The notes beneath the pieces were generated by a model that was not told where the DNA came from, made no database searches, and was given only the letters and a program-made list of their open reading frames with translations. A program made the translations under genes and the position numbers. From Plutella xylostella (taxonomy: Eukaryota; Arthropoda; Insecta; Lepidoptera; Plutellidae), in assembly GCF_932276165.1 (NCBI RefSeq), contig NC_063982.1:5783501-5847500 (forward strand): DNA of 64,000 bases. The letters run 5' to 3'. Numbering within the stretch: position 1 is the stretch's first letter; each line of letters opens with the position of its first letter. Shown here one piece after another: positions 11,904-23,290 of this stretch.

Positions 11904-12516
11904 GCTCCCGAGTTAGTTCATTAAATCATTCACCGAGTGAGCTGCATAGTGGGACTGCGGTGGTGAAGGTTTTTCATAATTTACTAACTTTGTTAGACGA
12001 CTGCTTTGTCGGGCAAAACTTTGATATAAGTAATATTCTTGCTTGCTCAGCCTTGTAAGTTTGAAACTAGAATGCTGAGGTGCTGGGTCAGAATATACAG
12101 AGTGTTCCTGGTTAAAGTTCACATCCAAAAGATAGTCAAGTCGTTATTCTGAAGAACTTTTGTAGGTACATCTCAGGACTATTTCATTTGTCCTCTGAAT
12201 CTATCACACAGATCAGAATGAATTTAATATTTGCGGAAAAATTATTTAATATTTAAAAGTATATCTTAAAACATTTCATCCATTTTACATTTAGATCGCG
12301 ATAAAAAAGACAAATGACACATAGAAACGAGCTACAAACTACAAAATAACGAATATGTTGCAGTCAAACTTTTTCGGCTGTAAAAAGGCGATTTAAATAT
12401 CGAACATATCGTCCATAGATAAGGCTGCAAGCTGCGCCGCTAGTGAACACAGAGCAAAAACGACCGATTGATTGAAAAAGTGCCGTGGAGCGTTACTGTG
12501 AGTGTACGAATACAGA

Positions 12517-12656
12517 GGGGTTACCACCACCATACATTAGCAATAAAAAAATCTTAAGCAGCGTCGCGCGCTTGTCAAATTTGGCGTATTTTGTATGGAT
12601 CTGACATATGTTTAACAGGTGTAAATTCTTATGTGTCGGTGTGGTATGGTAGCCCC
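12517..12656. mobile_element. MITE-C, copy 1
   Basis: Starts GGGGTTACCACCACC and ends with the inverted GGTGTGGTATGGTAGCCCC. It shares GGATCTGACATATGTTT with the copy at 29244-29402. Confidence 0.7.
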
Positions 12657-12767
12657 CTAAATTCAATTATTGTACTATTCATACGTGAAAAAATATCTGC
12701 GTAAATTATAAAACACACGTAGATATACTCCTCTTTTTAATAAATATGTATAACTTAACAGTTATTA

Positions 12768-12985
12768 TCCTAACTTCCTAACTAATATTATAAATGCGAA
12801 AGTAACTGTGTCTGTCTGTCTGTCTGTCTGTCTGTTACTCTTTCACGCCAAAACTACTGAACGGATTTGAATGAAATTTGGTATACATACGGTCTAGACC
12901 CTGGGAAAGAACATAGGCTACTTTTATCCCGGAATTCCCACGGGAAAACTTTTTAAGGCGAAGCGAAGCGCGCGGGAACAGCTAT
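12768..12985 (+). mobile_element. Lep1/Helitron-like copy
   Basis: TCCTAACT start, (TCTG)5-6 and a GCGCGCGGGAACAGCTA end. The TCCTAAC start is doubled (12768 and 12776), a sign that the true 5' end is one of two positions. Confidence 0.75.
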
Positions 12986-13326
12986 TAGTTATAATTATTA
13001 GTTAATACCTTTGTTGGTCCTTATTATTATGAAAATACGTGGCATACGTTTTGGTTGTGTGCGGGTGGCAAGTATCTAATTATTTGTTCATCATTTAGAC
13101 TATCGCAATATCAGAGTAGTCCCCTTGCCGCGCCACGGTACACAAACTTTAATGTCGCATCGTAAAAGTTAAAATGGTCGCAGAAACATACGCGTTTGGG
13201 AACGTTTGTGCGACTGTCTGTTGTTTTATCCCACTTCTAGTCGCAGAGATGTGTGTTTGCCTATTGGCTTGTTTTGTTTAACCGAATGATGTAAAGTATC
13301 GTCACAGTTGTTTTTAACGCTCCTTT

Positions 13327-13510
13327 AAGGTAAGCGTCGATCTATCGGTATCGTACGTATCGGACCAAACGAATTTTCATAAATGTATGAAGAAACGGCG
13401 TCGTCAATGCCGATTTGGGCGCACTTGTGTGTATTGCTATACAAGAATACTGAATATGATACATCCGTGCATCCGTTGCATACGATATGACGATAAGTGG
13501 ATGCTTACCT
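13327..13510. mobile_element. MITE-D, copy 1
   Basis: Inverted ends AAGGTAAGCGTCGATCTATC and AAGTGGATGCTTACCT. It shares its design and core words (CGTACG, ATACG) with 41293-41468. Confidence 0.6.
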
Positions 13511-13582
13511 ATATAGGCTCTTCTTTCTTACGTGTCGAGGACAAAATCTAACGAAGTCGCTAATAATTGTACATATTAAGAA

Positions 13583-13735
13583 CTAGCTGTCCCCGCGCGC
13601 TTCGCTTCGCCTTAAAAAGTTTTCCCGTGGGAATTCCGGGATAAAATAGTAGCCTATGTTCTTTCCCGGGGGCCTAGACCGTATGTATACTAAATTTCAT
13701 TCAAATCCGTTCAGTATTTTTCGCGTGAAAGAGTA

Positions 13736-13766
<31 letters not shown>

Positions 13767-13803
13767 GCACAGTTACTTTCACATTTATAATATTAGTTAG
13801 GAT
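13583..13803 (-). mobile_element. Lep1/Helitron-like copy
   Basis: On the + strand it runs from CTAGCTGTCCCCGCGCGC to (CAGA)n to ATAATATTAGTTAGGA, the mirror of the + copies. Confidence 0.8.
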
Positions 13804-14010
13804 TTATCCCGGTATTTCCACGGGTAACCTGAAGACGATGCGGTCACAAACGGAAAATACAGGTACCTAATATTGAAGCTACGTCTGTGCAGGCGATATA
13901 AACATTCTGCATTCTCTCCGAGATATTTTCGGTCACGCGTGCCGTATCGAATGTCAATATTTATTTGTCGATAGCCGTGTCGCCGTCGCTTCCGCCCCGC
14001 GGCCTCCTGG

Positions 14011-14270
14011 ACCCCAATCCGGAAAAAACAGAGCTAACGTATAGCATTGAGTGTGAGTGTTTTAACTCGCATTCTACTCTTACTCTGTCAACTTGACAGC
14101 ACTTTCGAAGCACTTTTTACCTATCGAATAGAATGACCTATGGAATGATAGCTGTCAAACTTTTGCAAATCTATTCACCGCCATTTTGTTGTTGACAGGT
14201 TGAGAGCACTTTCGAATAGAACACTCGCACTCGATTCTATACGTAAGCTCTGTTTTTTCCGGATCGGGGT
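14011..14270. mobile_element. MITE-E with about 50-bp inverted ends
   Basis: Left end ACCCCAATCCGGAAAAAACA, right end TGTTTTTTCCGGATCGGGGT. The inverted match continues through CAGAGCTAACGTATAG against CTATACGTAAGCTCTG. Inner parts also share CACTTTCGAA. No ORF. Confidence 0.8.
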
Positions 14271-14455
14271 GCTGAACAGTCGCTTTGACCGCCGGACTGT
14301 GTGATTGCGGACACAGACAACACTTTAATTCGACCGTTTTATTCCGATGTGAGATGGTATAATTGGATACAGTAGGGTGGAGTTTATCAGTGGATGTTTA
14401 TTGTTTACTCTATTGTTTTTAGTAAATATGATTCAATATATTCGCTGATGAGATG

Positions 14456-14612
14456 TGGGTGTTGCAAAAGTCATATAGTAAGCCGAAGTTAGTGTCACTA
14501 GGGGGCATACTGTGGGTATTTGGGGCTCTTTCGTGAATTACCAAAAGTCGTAGAACAATAGTGGTTCAGAGTGAACCCCTGACTCACCACCTACCTTTTC
14601 ACAATACCCTTT
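14456..14612. mobile_element. MITE-B, diverged copy
   Basis: GGGTGTTGCAAAAGTCATAT at the left and TTCACAATACCCT at the right, with AGTAAGCCGAAG and GAACCCCTGACTCACC inside. Confidence 0.55.
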
Positions 14613-15107
14613 AGGACATCTATAATCTAAAGATTACTGTTGCGGTTCGGATAACAATGGCGGCCGTATAATGTCCAGTGGCGACATAAACCCACCTCTT
14701 GCGTCCGATTACATGAAACAAAAGACAACCATGGGCTAACAAAGCGTCGACGTTTACACGGGAAGAGTATGCTCGGTCCTAGCAAGCTCATACGATAATA
14801 GAGTGTAATCCAAGCCAGCTGATTGGCTGTCGTTGTCCAAGAGCGCTCGATTCACGTGTTTACATATTACGGGTACGAACAAGGGATTGGTTTTCATACT
14901 TTCCAGTAAAATTCTTTGTAAAAATACAAATTTAAGGCAAACAGTGGCGTGTGAACCTGTTTCAAGCATTTAATCATAATTCACCAGGAAAATGTCTGCC
15001 TCATTTGGCTCTCGTTCGGCGCTTTGACAAATTGACTTTGTCAACTGTCAGCGTGACAGCTCGGCGTGACGTCACGCGGCTGCACGCACGTGATTGGCGT
15101 GGTAATC

Positions 15108-15229
15108 AGGGCGTCACTCTATATACCGAAAAATTGCGATGTTGCGCAAAACACGAATCTATCTCGTTGTATTAAACGTCCCGATTGCACGACAGCTCTC
15201 GTTCGTTCGTCAGTGTAGAGTAACCCTCC
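15108..15229. mobile_element. MITE-A copy
   Basis: GGGCGTCACTCTATATACCG to GTGTAGAGTAACCCTCC with the core CTCGTTGTATTAAACGTCCC. Confidence 0.75.
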
Positions 15230-15369
15230 ATGCCTGTTGGAGGGAATTCATTACGAATGGCTTTTAAAATTGATTGGTTTTCGGACGGGCTGTGGCTTCC
15301 GTGATGACAATAATGATTTTGTTGTTGGTACCTTACGGTCTATTCCGGCGGTTCCTGAATACTTTCCCG

Positions 15370-15545
15370 CAGCGGAACCCTAGTTTAGGTTTTGAACTTA
15401 TTGATCTACACCTATTAACCGACCACAAACTAGGCTGGGCTTGTTCTATGGATGTCAGACAGAGGTCAGATATAGGTACCTCACAATTACATTCGATATA
15501 AATTACATAGCTATAGATAATATCCAGACACAAGGCAAACACTGG
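15370..15545 (-). mobile_element. SINE tail, degraded
   Basis: CACAAACTAGGCTGGGCTTG and ATCCAGACACAAGGCAAACA match, with many changes, the tail of the 3951-4154 SINE in the same orientation. The head is lost. Confidence 0.4.
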
Positions 15546-16111
15546 TGCTCTATGTGCTCAGTCAGACCCTTTATAAATATATGTTTTAGATAGCTACGAA
15601 ATGTATTTAAACGTATAGATCTGTGTCTCCTTGTATCCGATATTCATGTCACGGTATATGCGAAATAATATGCTAATAAATTAATTTAACATCAAATATT
15701 TTTCAAGCATGTTTGAGCAAGCAAACTTTAACAAAGCATAATTTTAACAAGAAAAAAGTAAGAATAAGCTCCTATCTAGACGATATTCTTAAAGCGTGAC
15801 TACGCTCCATATAAATGTAAACTAAATTCAAGCGTACTACGGAAACCTTGCTCTAGCACGAAGCTTAGCTAGATAAAAACCAACCTTGTTATGACCTACC
15901 GTAGACTGGTTTTCATTGCATCAATCGCACTGTTGCTTTTTGTCAAATAGATTTTTCAGTTCTACCTCGTTACACGGCAAAGTTGTACCAAGTCACATCG
16001 AAGGGACCTTAATACACAGTAATAGCGTTTATTTTCGCGTAAACCGGAAGCACGTGTCGCCGGTGCAAGGTTAAAGCGCGGAAAATTCGCGCCATTTCCG
16101 GTACAAGAAAA
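15546..16111. other. No recognised feature
   Basis: AT-rich DNA; no coding or repeat signal I can support. Confidence 0.4.
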
Positions 16112-16130
16112 TTGGCGCCCAACATGGGAC
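16112..16130 (+). other. tRNA-Lys-type primer-site-like sequence
   Basis: TTGGCGCCCAACATGGGAC resembles a retroelement primer-binding site for tRNA-Lys. No LTR is recognisable at its left side, so it may be an old remnant. Confidence 0.35.
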
Positions 16131-16450
16131 AACACCAAATGGACAAATGAGCGCTAAATGAGAAGGAAAACTAAATGTGCTCTTTAACTTCGCATTTTGT
16201 GTGTGTTTTTTTGTAATTACAATTGCTACAAGCTGCTAATGGACTGGTTTTCATTTATTTTACGTACAATATAGTTTTTAGTCTTGTATTTAGGATTTAG
16301 AGAGCTGGCTAAGCTGAATAAACCTACATGAATTATGTATTATACAAATATGATTAAAGTATACCTAAAACACAAGAAACATTTGTATAAAATGTACAAT
16401 ATTGTATAGAAAATATTAGAATCCTTGACTGATGCACTCTTATGAGTAGA

Positions 16451-16487
16451 GTAGAAATACCCACATATGTATATATGTGGTATTTCT
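16451..16487. repeat. Short near-perfect palindrome
   Basis: AGAAATACC...ACATATGTATATATGT...GGTATTTCT forms a hairpin with an AT-rich centre. Function is unknown. Confidence 0.6.
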
Positions 16488-16967
16488 CTTGGTACTAAAA
16501 CAACTTTCAAATATTTCCATGCTTCAATTTGAACCGTAGGCCGTTACCCGCTTGCACTCTCCACCCTCGGCACATCGAGAGTCACATAAAGACGGCACAA
16601 TATTTGATGACCATTACCTTTACCAATTATTTCCCAAGAGACCAACCACTTGCCTCCCTCATCACTGCACTGAAGTGACGGCAAAGTAACACGTCTGGCA
16701 TAGGGGATAAAGTGGAAAATTCTATGGAGGAACGAATTTGTGTAGATGGTAATTAGTATGTTTAAATGGAATGGATTTCTTTATGGCCGGTTTTAGAGTG
16801 CGAGTGTTGGGACGTAGTCCAAATTAGGTATACCTACTTACAGTTGGTTGTTTGAAGTTGCGTTATGTACCTAACAGGAAATCCAAGGGAATGTTGTAAA
16901 ATACGAAGAAACATAATATATAACTGCTGAGGTGTCAGACAGATGGTCATAATATTTTAATATCCTA
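16488..16967. other. No recognised feature
   Basis: AT-rich DNA without supportable features. Confidence 0.4.
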
Positions 16968-17157
16968 CTAGCTGTTCCCGCGCGCTTTGCTTCGCCTTAA
17001 AAAGTTTTCCCGTGGGAATTCCGGGATAAAAAGTAGTCTATGTTCTTTCCCAGGACCGTATGTATACCAAATTTCATTCAAATCCGTTCAGTAGTTTTGG
17101 CGTGAAAGAGTAACAGACAGACACAGTTACTTTTGCATTTATAATATTAGTTAGGAT
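16968..17157 (-). mobile_element. Lep1/Helitron-like copy
   Basis: CTAGCTGTTCCCGCGCGC to ATAATATTAGTTAGGAT, with CAGACAGACA inside. Confidence 0.8.
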
Positions 17158-17365
17158 GTCGGAATACCTTAGTCCAGGTAGCAGCTAGATCAAGCTGAAT
17201 CTTAATCTTTCTTTTACAATATGATGTTTTAAGATATGAATAAGATAACATATCTCGTCTAGGTATGAAGCTTATGTCTGACAAAGGGATATTAAGGCTG
17301 TGTGATTGTGTTTTATAATATTAATCTAACTCGGTTAGACCGCCATTGTGGCACAATCTCGTCAG

Positions 17366-17512
17366 CGCCCGTCTCTAAGCACATTATGCTAATAACGTGA
17401 CTCAGAACAATCATGTTATGTTACACAATTATACTCAATGGCGTCCATATTGTTCTCTTTATACTGCTGTTGAGTGTGGTGCTTAGGAGACGGGCAGTGA
17501 ACGCTGTCAGTT
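17366..17512. mobile_element. MITE with GCCCGTCTC ends
   Basis: CAGCGCCCGTCTCTAAGCAC at the left and the inverted GTGCTTAGGAGACGGGCAGTG at the right, about 145 bp apart. No ORF. Confidence 0.6.
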
Positions 17513-17549
17513 GCCAAAATACCGCAATTATTATTAAGTAGCACCGTTA

Positions 17550-17640
17550 TTATAATTTAATAATATGTGTGAGGTCATCTCACGTTTGTGACGCCATAGG
17601 AACTCAAGCTAGGCATAGCCTGTGATATGGCCAGCATAAT
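17550..17640 (-). mobile_element. SINE tail, degraded
   Basis: TAATATGTGTGAGGTCATCT and CTAGGCATAGCCTGTGATAT match the inverted CAGCTGTCC-type SINE tail. The copy is cut by MITE-B at 17642. Confidence 0.45.
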
Positions 17641-17641
17641 A

Positions 17642-17817
17642 TACAGGGTGTTGCATATTTTCCATAGAAACTTTGTTGGTCACGTGACTTTTTTACTATA
17701 GAGAGTGACATTGTTTCATTCGCAAATTTTGAAATTTTGATTTCAGTTCTGGGCTTGGATATAACATGCTGCACATTTAGGTTTTCGCTTAGTATACCCT
17801 TTTTGCAACACCCTGTA
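17642..17817. mobile_element. MITE-B, short complete copy
   Basis: TACAGGGTGTTGCATATTTT to CCTTTTTGCAACACCCTGTA, 176 bp, with GTCACGTGACTTTT inside as in the 626-888 copy. Confidence 0.75.
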
Positions 17818-18809
17818 TCTACACAGATACATCTATAGATAAATACACATTAGTAACTTCGATTTAGAAAGACGAATTATTGGCTTCACCCGAGCATCGA
17901 TTTAAGAAAATATCCTTCAGGACCTAAACCTTTGTCCCTTTTCAATTGCATGTAAATCGTTCTCTTTAGGCCGGACGTTTCGTCAGTAGATAATGTATGT
18001 AAAAGACGAGGAATGGCGATAGTTTTGTTAAAAAGGAATGGTTTTGGGTCCAGTTATTGGAAGACAGGACGAGATGGCAGCTAGTTGCGAGACCCTTTCA
18101 CGAAATCAAATTCTTCTACCCTAATATTATAAAGAGAAAAAATGTGTGTTTTCAATTTCTGTTATTCTTAATTTGTACGACGTTTGAGAAATTCATAAAA
18201 AAAACTACTCATAGTAAAAAGTAAATGAGCAACAAAGTTTTTATGAAATAAGAAAAGTAAAAAACTAGATTTTTTTAATTCTTAGAACTAAACATGTTTA
18301 GAATGACGAGTTGTGTCACTAAGTTTGTTTCAGATGTGCACTTTATTTAAGCTTGGACTTACAGGGTGTCCTTAATTGTGTTGTGCAGTGTTCTTAATAT
18401 TTAATGAACATTACTGTAGGTAGATGAAACATTTACCTATTTGTTCAACTTTAACAGTAGTGAATCGTTTGAAGGAAAAAAACAAACACGGCATAGATAC
18501 GAAAACACCATGTTTTTTATAAAATTCTGCACAGTATAAATGAAAAAAATAAACAAACGTTATTTTTTAGCGTTGCCGGGCTGCGTTTATAGTGCATCGG
18601 AGCGGAATAACAAAAAAAAAATTAGAGCTTATTTGAGAGTTAATAATACTATTGACCAACACTATAAAGTGTGGCTTTTATGTAATCCTATAAAAGTATC
18701 CGTAGACACCCGTAAAAATATGCTTCTAAAACAGTTTTTTGAAAGCTCAATTCTTCAAAAGCGATTCCATTTCAGCCAGTCACATGCTGACATCAATAAA
18801 ACTGGCCCG

Positions 18810-18945
18810 GCGGGTCACTCCCGCTTACGAAAAACTAAGTTTCTGAACGCCTCTGAGCTAACAACGACTCTATCTCGTTGTATCAACAGTGCCAATCGCA
18901 TGAAAGCGTTCCTTCGTCCATTTTTTTGTCAAGCTAGAGTTGTTC
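18810..18945. mobile_element. MITE-A, diverged copy
   Basis: GGGTCACTCCCGCTTACGAA, then TATCTCGTTGTATCAACAGT, then GCGTTCCTTCGTCC. The 201-codon ORF that crosses this MITE (18540-19145) is therefore treated as chance. Confidence 0.5.
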
Positions 18946-20289
18946 AAACCCCTCGGCCCCGGCGAGAGCCCACTAGTAGTAAAACTGCAAAGGTTGTGTG
19001 TCCCCATGGGATGTGGTTGCGTACAAGCGTATCCCATTACCATGACCCAGGGTGGGGGTGCGTTGGGGGGTATGTACGCGCGGGAGCCGACTCTGGAATG
19101 ACTGTTGTTTTATTTCGAACCCAGTTTGCGATACAAGCTTTTTAAAGAATTGTATTTTTGCTATGTGCGGCTTTGCCATAGGAATCATCAGATTATTAAT
19201 AATTATATTATCATTACGTTGGCTTATTCGATCTTTATCAGACCTAGGCGTATTTTTTGGATTAGGTATTGTATTTATTACTCACTAGTTATATGCTGCT
19301 TTATCCCTGCATTACCACAGGAAAGTTTGCTAAGGCGGAGCTAGAAAAAGCCATTATAATTATATTCTTTTAGCATTTAACTAAGACAAGACGAGCGTCT
19401 CCGCAAGCTCCGCGAGTTTCCTTCAAACCCCATCCGCATACAAATTCATTTGTAATGCACTTTTAATTTCAGTAGTGCACTGAAAATCTTTTATTCCTTC
19501 ACCATAAACCAACTTCAAACCACTGTGCAACTTATCACCGTTACATACGGTCGCCTTTCCTCTCCATGTCTCACTATCTAAACCCTACACTCCCAAGAGT
19601 CTCGTTTAAGCATTACCTTCGGCCTCAGGCCTTTAACACTCCCTCGTGCCACTTAACTTTCAATCTTCTAACCGAGTTTGTAAAGCTTACATTCCTGTGT
19701 AACAGTTGCTGGTAATGGATTCTGGCTCGTGTGTGCAGGTGGTTAAAGTTGCGTATCGTGTGACAAGTCTCGGGGGTGCGATGCATTGTGATGTTGTTTC
19801 ACGCACGCGTTTGTCCGCGCGGCGAGCGCGCAAATATTGGAACAGTTGGAATACTGACAGTCGTTTACAGCGGAATCTGTCTGCAGTTTATGACTTGGAC
19901 TAAAAAAACGGGTATTTTATGTTAGTTGTAAGTGTCACGTAGCTCCCAAAGTAAGTAACGAGTTCATAAGTTTATAACTTTTGATGGACATAAAGACACC
20001 TAAGAACGGCTACGCCGTGTTTACCAACGAATATATATCATCGTTTAATATTGATCTGATTCATAGAAGCGTAGCCACTAGAAGAAAACCACCCTAGATG
20101 TCTGAGGATGCTACCTGCGCTTATAAATACACCTGCACTTATAACTTATACATATTACAGCAATGTAATTTGTGAGCATTATTTATTAAGCAACTTATTA
20201 ATAATCCCCCGATCGTGTGGACATCATAAAAAACCGTCACTGTGCTCGTCTGTACTCCGAACGACAATACGTCTGTTTTCGCATCGACG
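18946..20289. other. No recognised gene
   Basis: Short overlapping ORFs on both strands, none with domain features. There is a CpG-rich run near 19800-19830. Confidence 0.4.
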
Positions 20290-20335
20290 CCCCACGGTGG
20301 GCGCCACACAGGAAATAGCCCCACGTTGGGCGCCA
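20290..20335 (-). other. Two tRNA-Lys 3'-end sequences 29 bp apart
   Basis: CCCCACGGTGGGCGCCA (20290-20306) and CCCCACGTTGGGCGCCA (20319-20335) read like the 3' end of tRNA-Lys plus CCA; on the - strand they read as primer-binding sites. No LTR ends are seen beside them. Confidence 0.4.
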
Positions 20336-20433
20336 GTTCATTCGCACAATAGTGCCCAAGTGCTGTATTCAGACTCGGAAATGTCTCGCAAGCCGCAGAG
20401 TAATAGCATGGGTGGTGCTGCGGTTAATGGCTG

Positions 20434-20590
20434 AGGGATTGGTTATTTTTGAAAAACTATAAAAGTTTACGTTTTCTCGCATACTAAGTGGCGCCTCTTG
20501 CGGAAACTATCATGAATCTTTTGATTGATAATGTATGCAGATGACAGGAGAAAACGCAAACTTTTTTAGTTTTCAAAAATAACAAATCCC
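20434..20590. mobile_element. MITE with about 45-bp inverted ends
   Basis: GGGATTGGTTATTTTTGAAA at the left and TTTCAAAAATAACAAATCCC at the right. The arms continue through AAAGTTTACGTTTTCTC against GAGAAAACGCAAACTTT. Confidence 0.75.
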
Positions 20591-21597
20591 GTACTAGAGG
20601 CCCTGGTCTCTGCCGAGGCCCTCCGGATTCCAATAGTTAGTAATTCTACCGTACTACTATAACGCACATTAGAAATCAACAAAACTTAAGCAATGATAAT
20701 GCTAATTAATATTGTCACACATTTATTGATGGAAATAATTATAACAAAACCTTCCAAAACCTTTCATCAGAAAATTTTATATTTATACGATGAATAAAAA
20801 CATTTGACTTGACTTTGACAATGAGAACCATGTCGAAAAGTGGGCAATTACAGATGTTTTTGTCTGTCTGTTTTTATCTAAAAAGTAATACATCCATAAA
20901 AATATGAGTTTATTTCTCGACTAAAATGTTTATAGTTAATGTTCCCGTTTGGGGCAAATAAAATAATACCAGTACACCTCTAGGTACGAGAAATCACAGC
21001 TAAGCTTTCTTATAAATTTATGGCTCGACAGTATAACGATATTTCCGTCGGGTTATAATATTTTTACGGCTTCAGCGATGGCGAATGGCCGTAATTGGCA
21101 ATTTTGGTGCCAATAAAAGTAATTTTACAGGATCTCGCGCTGTACTAAATTGGTCGGAGGGATTTTCCGGTTTTTGATTTTTAACACCTGAATGAATATT
21201 TGTGTTATGCAATTTGTAGGTGTTGCGTTTTTCAGTGAGCCTCAGTAGTAGTTAAACATATTAATAATAAGTTTAGCGTTGGTAATCGTACGTCTTATGG
21301 CTTCAATAATATAGAGGTATTTATTCTGTTACTGATCAGTGCAAGTGTTAAGTACATAAAACTTTCGATATTATTTCAACTGAAACATACAAACTCTTGG
21401 CTCATGTAAAGCACACAAAAATATACACAAAATAAACGATAACATCTCCAGACCCCAGTTGAGGCAAAGTGCTCTCTGCTCAGGTCTCCAGGGGCCGAGC
21501 AGCCAAGAGTTCGTAGCGCTAGCAGAAGTGGAATTCTAAACATGTTTGCGATGCGCAAGACCAACTGTAGATAATGCTTTAAGCGGTAAGTTCGCCT
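20591..21597. other. No recognised gene
   Basis: AT-rich DNA. The sequence TACTAGAGGCCCTGG (20592) recurs near 39315 in an unassigned repeat. Confidence 0.4.
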
Positions 21598-21832
21598 TAT
21601 GATAAACTAGCGAAAGGATTTCCTGGTAGGAATTCCGGGATACAAAGTGCCCTGTGTGCCCTAATATAGGGTGGTCAGTTTATATGAAAATGAAAACGTT
21701 TCTTTTAAAAATAAAATAAAAATCTAGGACACGCCAATTTAAAAAAACTTGGTGCAGCCGTTTTCCTGTGAAAGAATAACAAACATCCATCCTTCCTTTC
21801 ATAATTAATTCCCACGCTTATAGGTATTAGTT
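21598..21832 (-). mobile_element. Old Lep1/Helitron-like copy, target of the LTR element
   Basis: GGAATTCCGGGATACAAAGT and GTGAAAGAATAACAAACATC, followed by TAGGTATTAGTT, are a strongly diverged - copy. The LTR element lies in the TATTAGTT end, so the LTR element is the younger of the two. Confidence 0.5.
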
Positions 21833-21970
21833 TGTAACGAGCCGTTACAAACCAACCGTCCAACACACCTACCCTCACACCGCAGCCACAAGAGCGCCCG
21901 GCGTGTGCGAGACGAGGCGGGGCACGACACAGACGACTCCGGAGAATACAAGGGGCGCGGGGCGACCCGC

Positions 21971-21980
21971 CTATAAATAG
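21971..21980 (+). promoter_or_regulatory. LTR TATA box
   Basis: CTATAAATAG within a GC-rich stretch about 140 bp into the LTR. It would start the genomic RNA; its twin in the 3' LTR is at 26304. Confidence 0.6.
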
Positions 21981-22590
21981 CCGCCGGACCGCCGCTAGAG
22001 CACCATTCGCCACCTCCTATTCCGACGAGTGATCATTCCGTTCCCGAGATCCCTCCCCGCACCCGTATCTATTCAAGTAATCTATTCACGCACACTAATC
22101 TCACAACACCGGTCTCCCCGCGAGGTAGGTTGCTCAACGGACCGAGGTCTCTCGGTTATATGGATGCCTGGGGTGCCTAGTTTAAAGCATCCGTATACCC
22201 GACTAGACCCGACACAGTGGGCTGCCTAATTAGCGGATCGAGGTCCCCCGGATACGTACATGGATGCCTGGGTTGCCTAGTTTAAAGCATCTGTGTAAGT
22301 ACCGAACTATACAATCACCGAACACACACCGGCCTTCAGCCACATTCTTGTCGACACAAATACACTCCACAAACCCTGGAACAAGTCCACACGCACCACC
22401 GGTATTCGCCCGACCTCCTGTACCCTGTATCCTTCCCCTTATTAAGATAGGAACATCCGCGTAGGCCCCTTCAGGGCCCGACCAATATAAATATCAATAA
22501 CCGTGATAAGTATTTGTGCATTTGTGTAGTGTGTTAATATTAAGTACGTAAGCTGTAAGTACCTTAGATATATAAGTTAACTTGATTGTA

Positions 22591-22596
22591 AATAAA
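22591..22596 (+). promoter_or_regulatory. LTR polyadenylation signal
   Basis: AATAAA in the LTR. The copy used for 3' processing would be the twin at 26924. Confidence 0.5.
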
Positions 22597-22998
22597 GCGG
22601 GTCCAGTGCCGCCTCAATTGTGTTACACTAATTAATCGGCATTATTAATTCTCACCCCGTACACCTACCGAGGTTATTTCCCTCCAGGGGCCTCAGGATC
22701 AAGATCAGGATAGTTAGGACCGCTTCACGGTCATTTTAGATCCCCCAGGCGACCAGGCACTCCTTCAGAGGCCGGCGTCAAGCTGAGCTAGTCTAAGACC
22801 GCTTCCCGGTACATATTAATTGAGAGTTATTAGATAGGTACCAGCCCTAAGCACTAGGGACGTTAGTCATAAGGGTAAGTACCACATTACAATATAGCAC
22901 CCAACCCCTACTCTCGGGGAAGGCCAGGCAGGTCGATTCGCCCAGGGGTCGCTCCCCGGTGATCCAGACCAGCTCCTGCCGAGCTGCTACATTACATT

Positions 22999-23011
22999 TG
23001 GCGCCCAACGT
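22999..23011 (+). other. Primer-binding site, tRNA-Lys type
   Basis: TGGCGCCCAACGT, 2 nt after the 5' LTR, is complementary over 13 nt to the known insect tRNA-Lys(CTT) 3' end ...ACGTTGGGCG plus CCA. Confidence 0.75.
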
Positions 23012-23290
23012 AAAATCCACTAATTCTCATCAATATTTAATATTATTTAGCCCCCCGTAATAACTTGTTAATCATTAGAAATAACCGACCGACCGACTAA
23101 CCGTTCAAGTTAACTATCTACCCGTAATTGTTCTAAAAATAGACCGACAACCGACCGACCGACCCCGTTTAACAAAAATTACAATTCAAAAGTAAAGAGC
23201 AGATAATTTTTTGTTGGTCATTTTTATTTAAGTTATAGTAACCGATTACACACTGGCCCCGTTTTATAGTAGGTAAATATACAGCATCAA
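23012..23290 (+). other. Element leader with ACCGACCG repeats
   Basis: Untranslated leader with clustered GACCGACCGAC-like words (about 23085-23165). Role is unknown; packaging is only a guess. Confidence 0.35.

Larger units (their letters stand above)
21833..22996 (+). repeat. 5' LTR
   Basis: 1164 bp, TGTAACGAGCC...GCTACATTACA. It contains a TATA-like CTATAAATAG at 21971 and AATAAA at 22591. Confidence 0.9.

Noticed and set aside
13700..13790. CRISPR-like array from (CAGA)n runs
   Set aside because: These are microsatellite runs inside Helitron-like copies of a eukaryote, without spacers.
18540..19145. 201-codon ORF
   Set aside because: It runs across a diverged MITE-A and an AT-rich stretch, has no domain signal and no gene-like codon use.
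22029..22464. Two 66-codon ORFs in the LTR
   Set aside because: They recur identically in the other LTR only because the LTRs are identical; no function is indicated.
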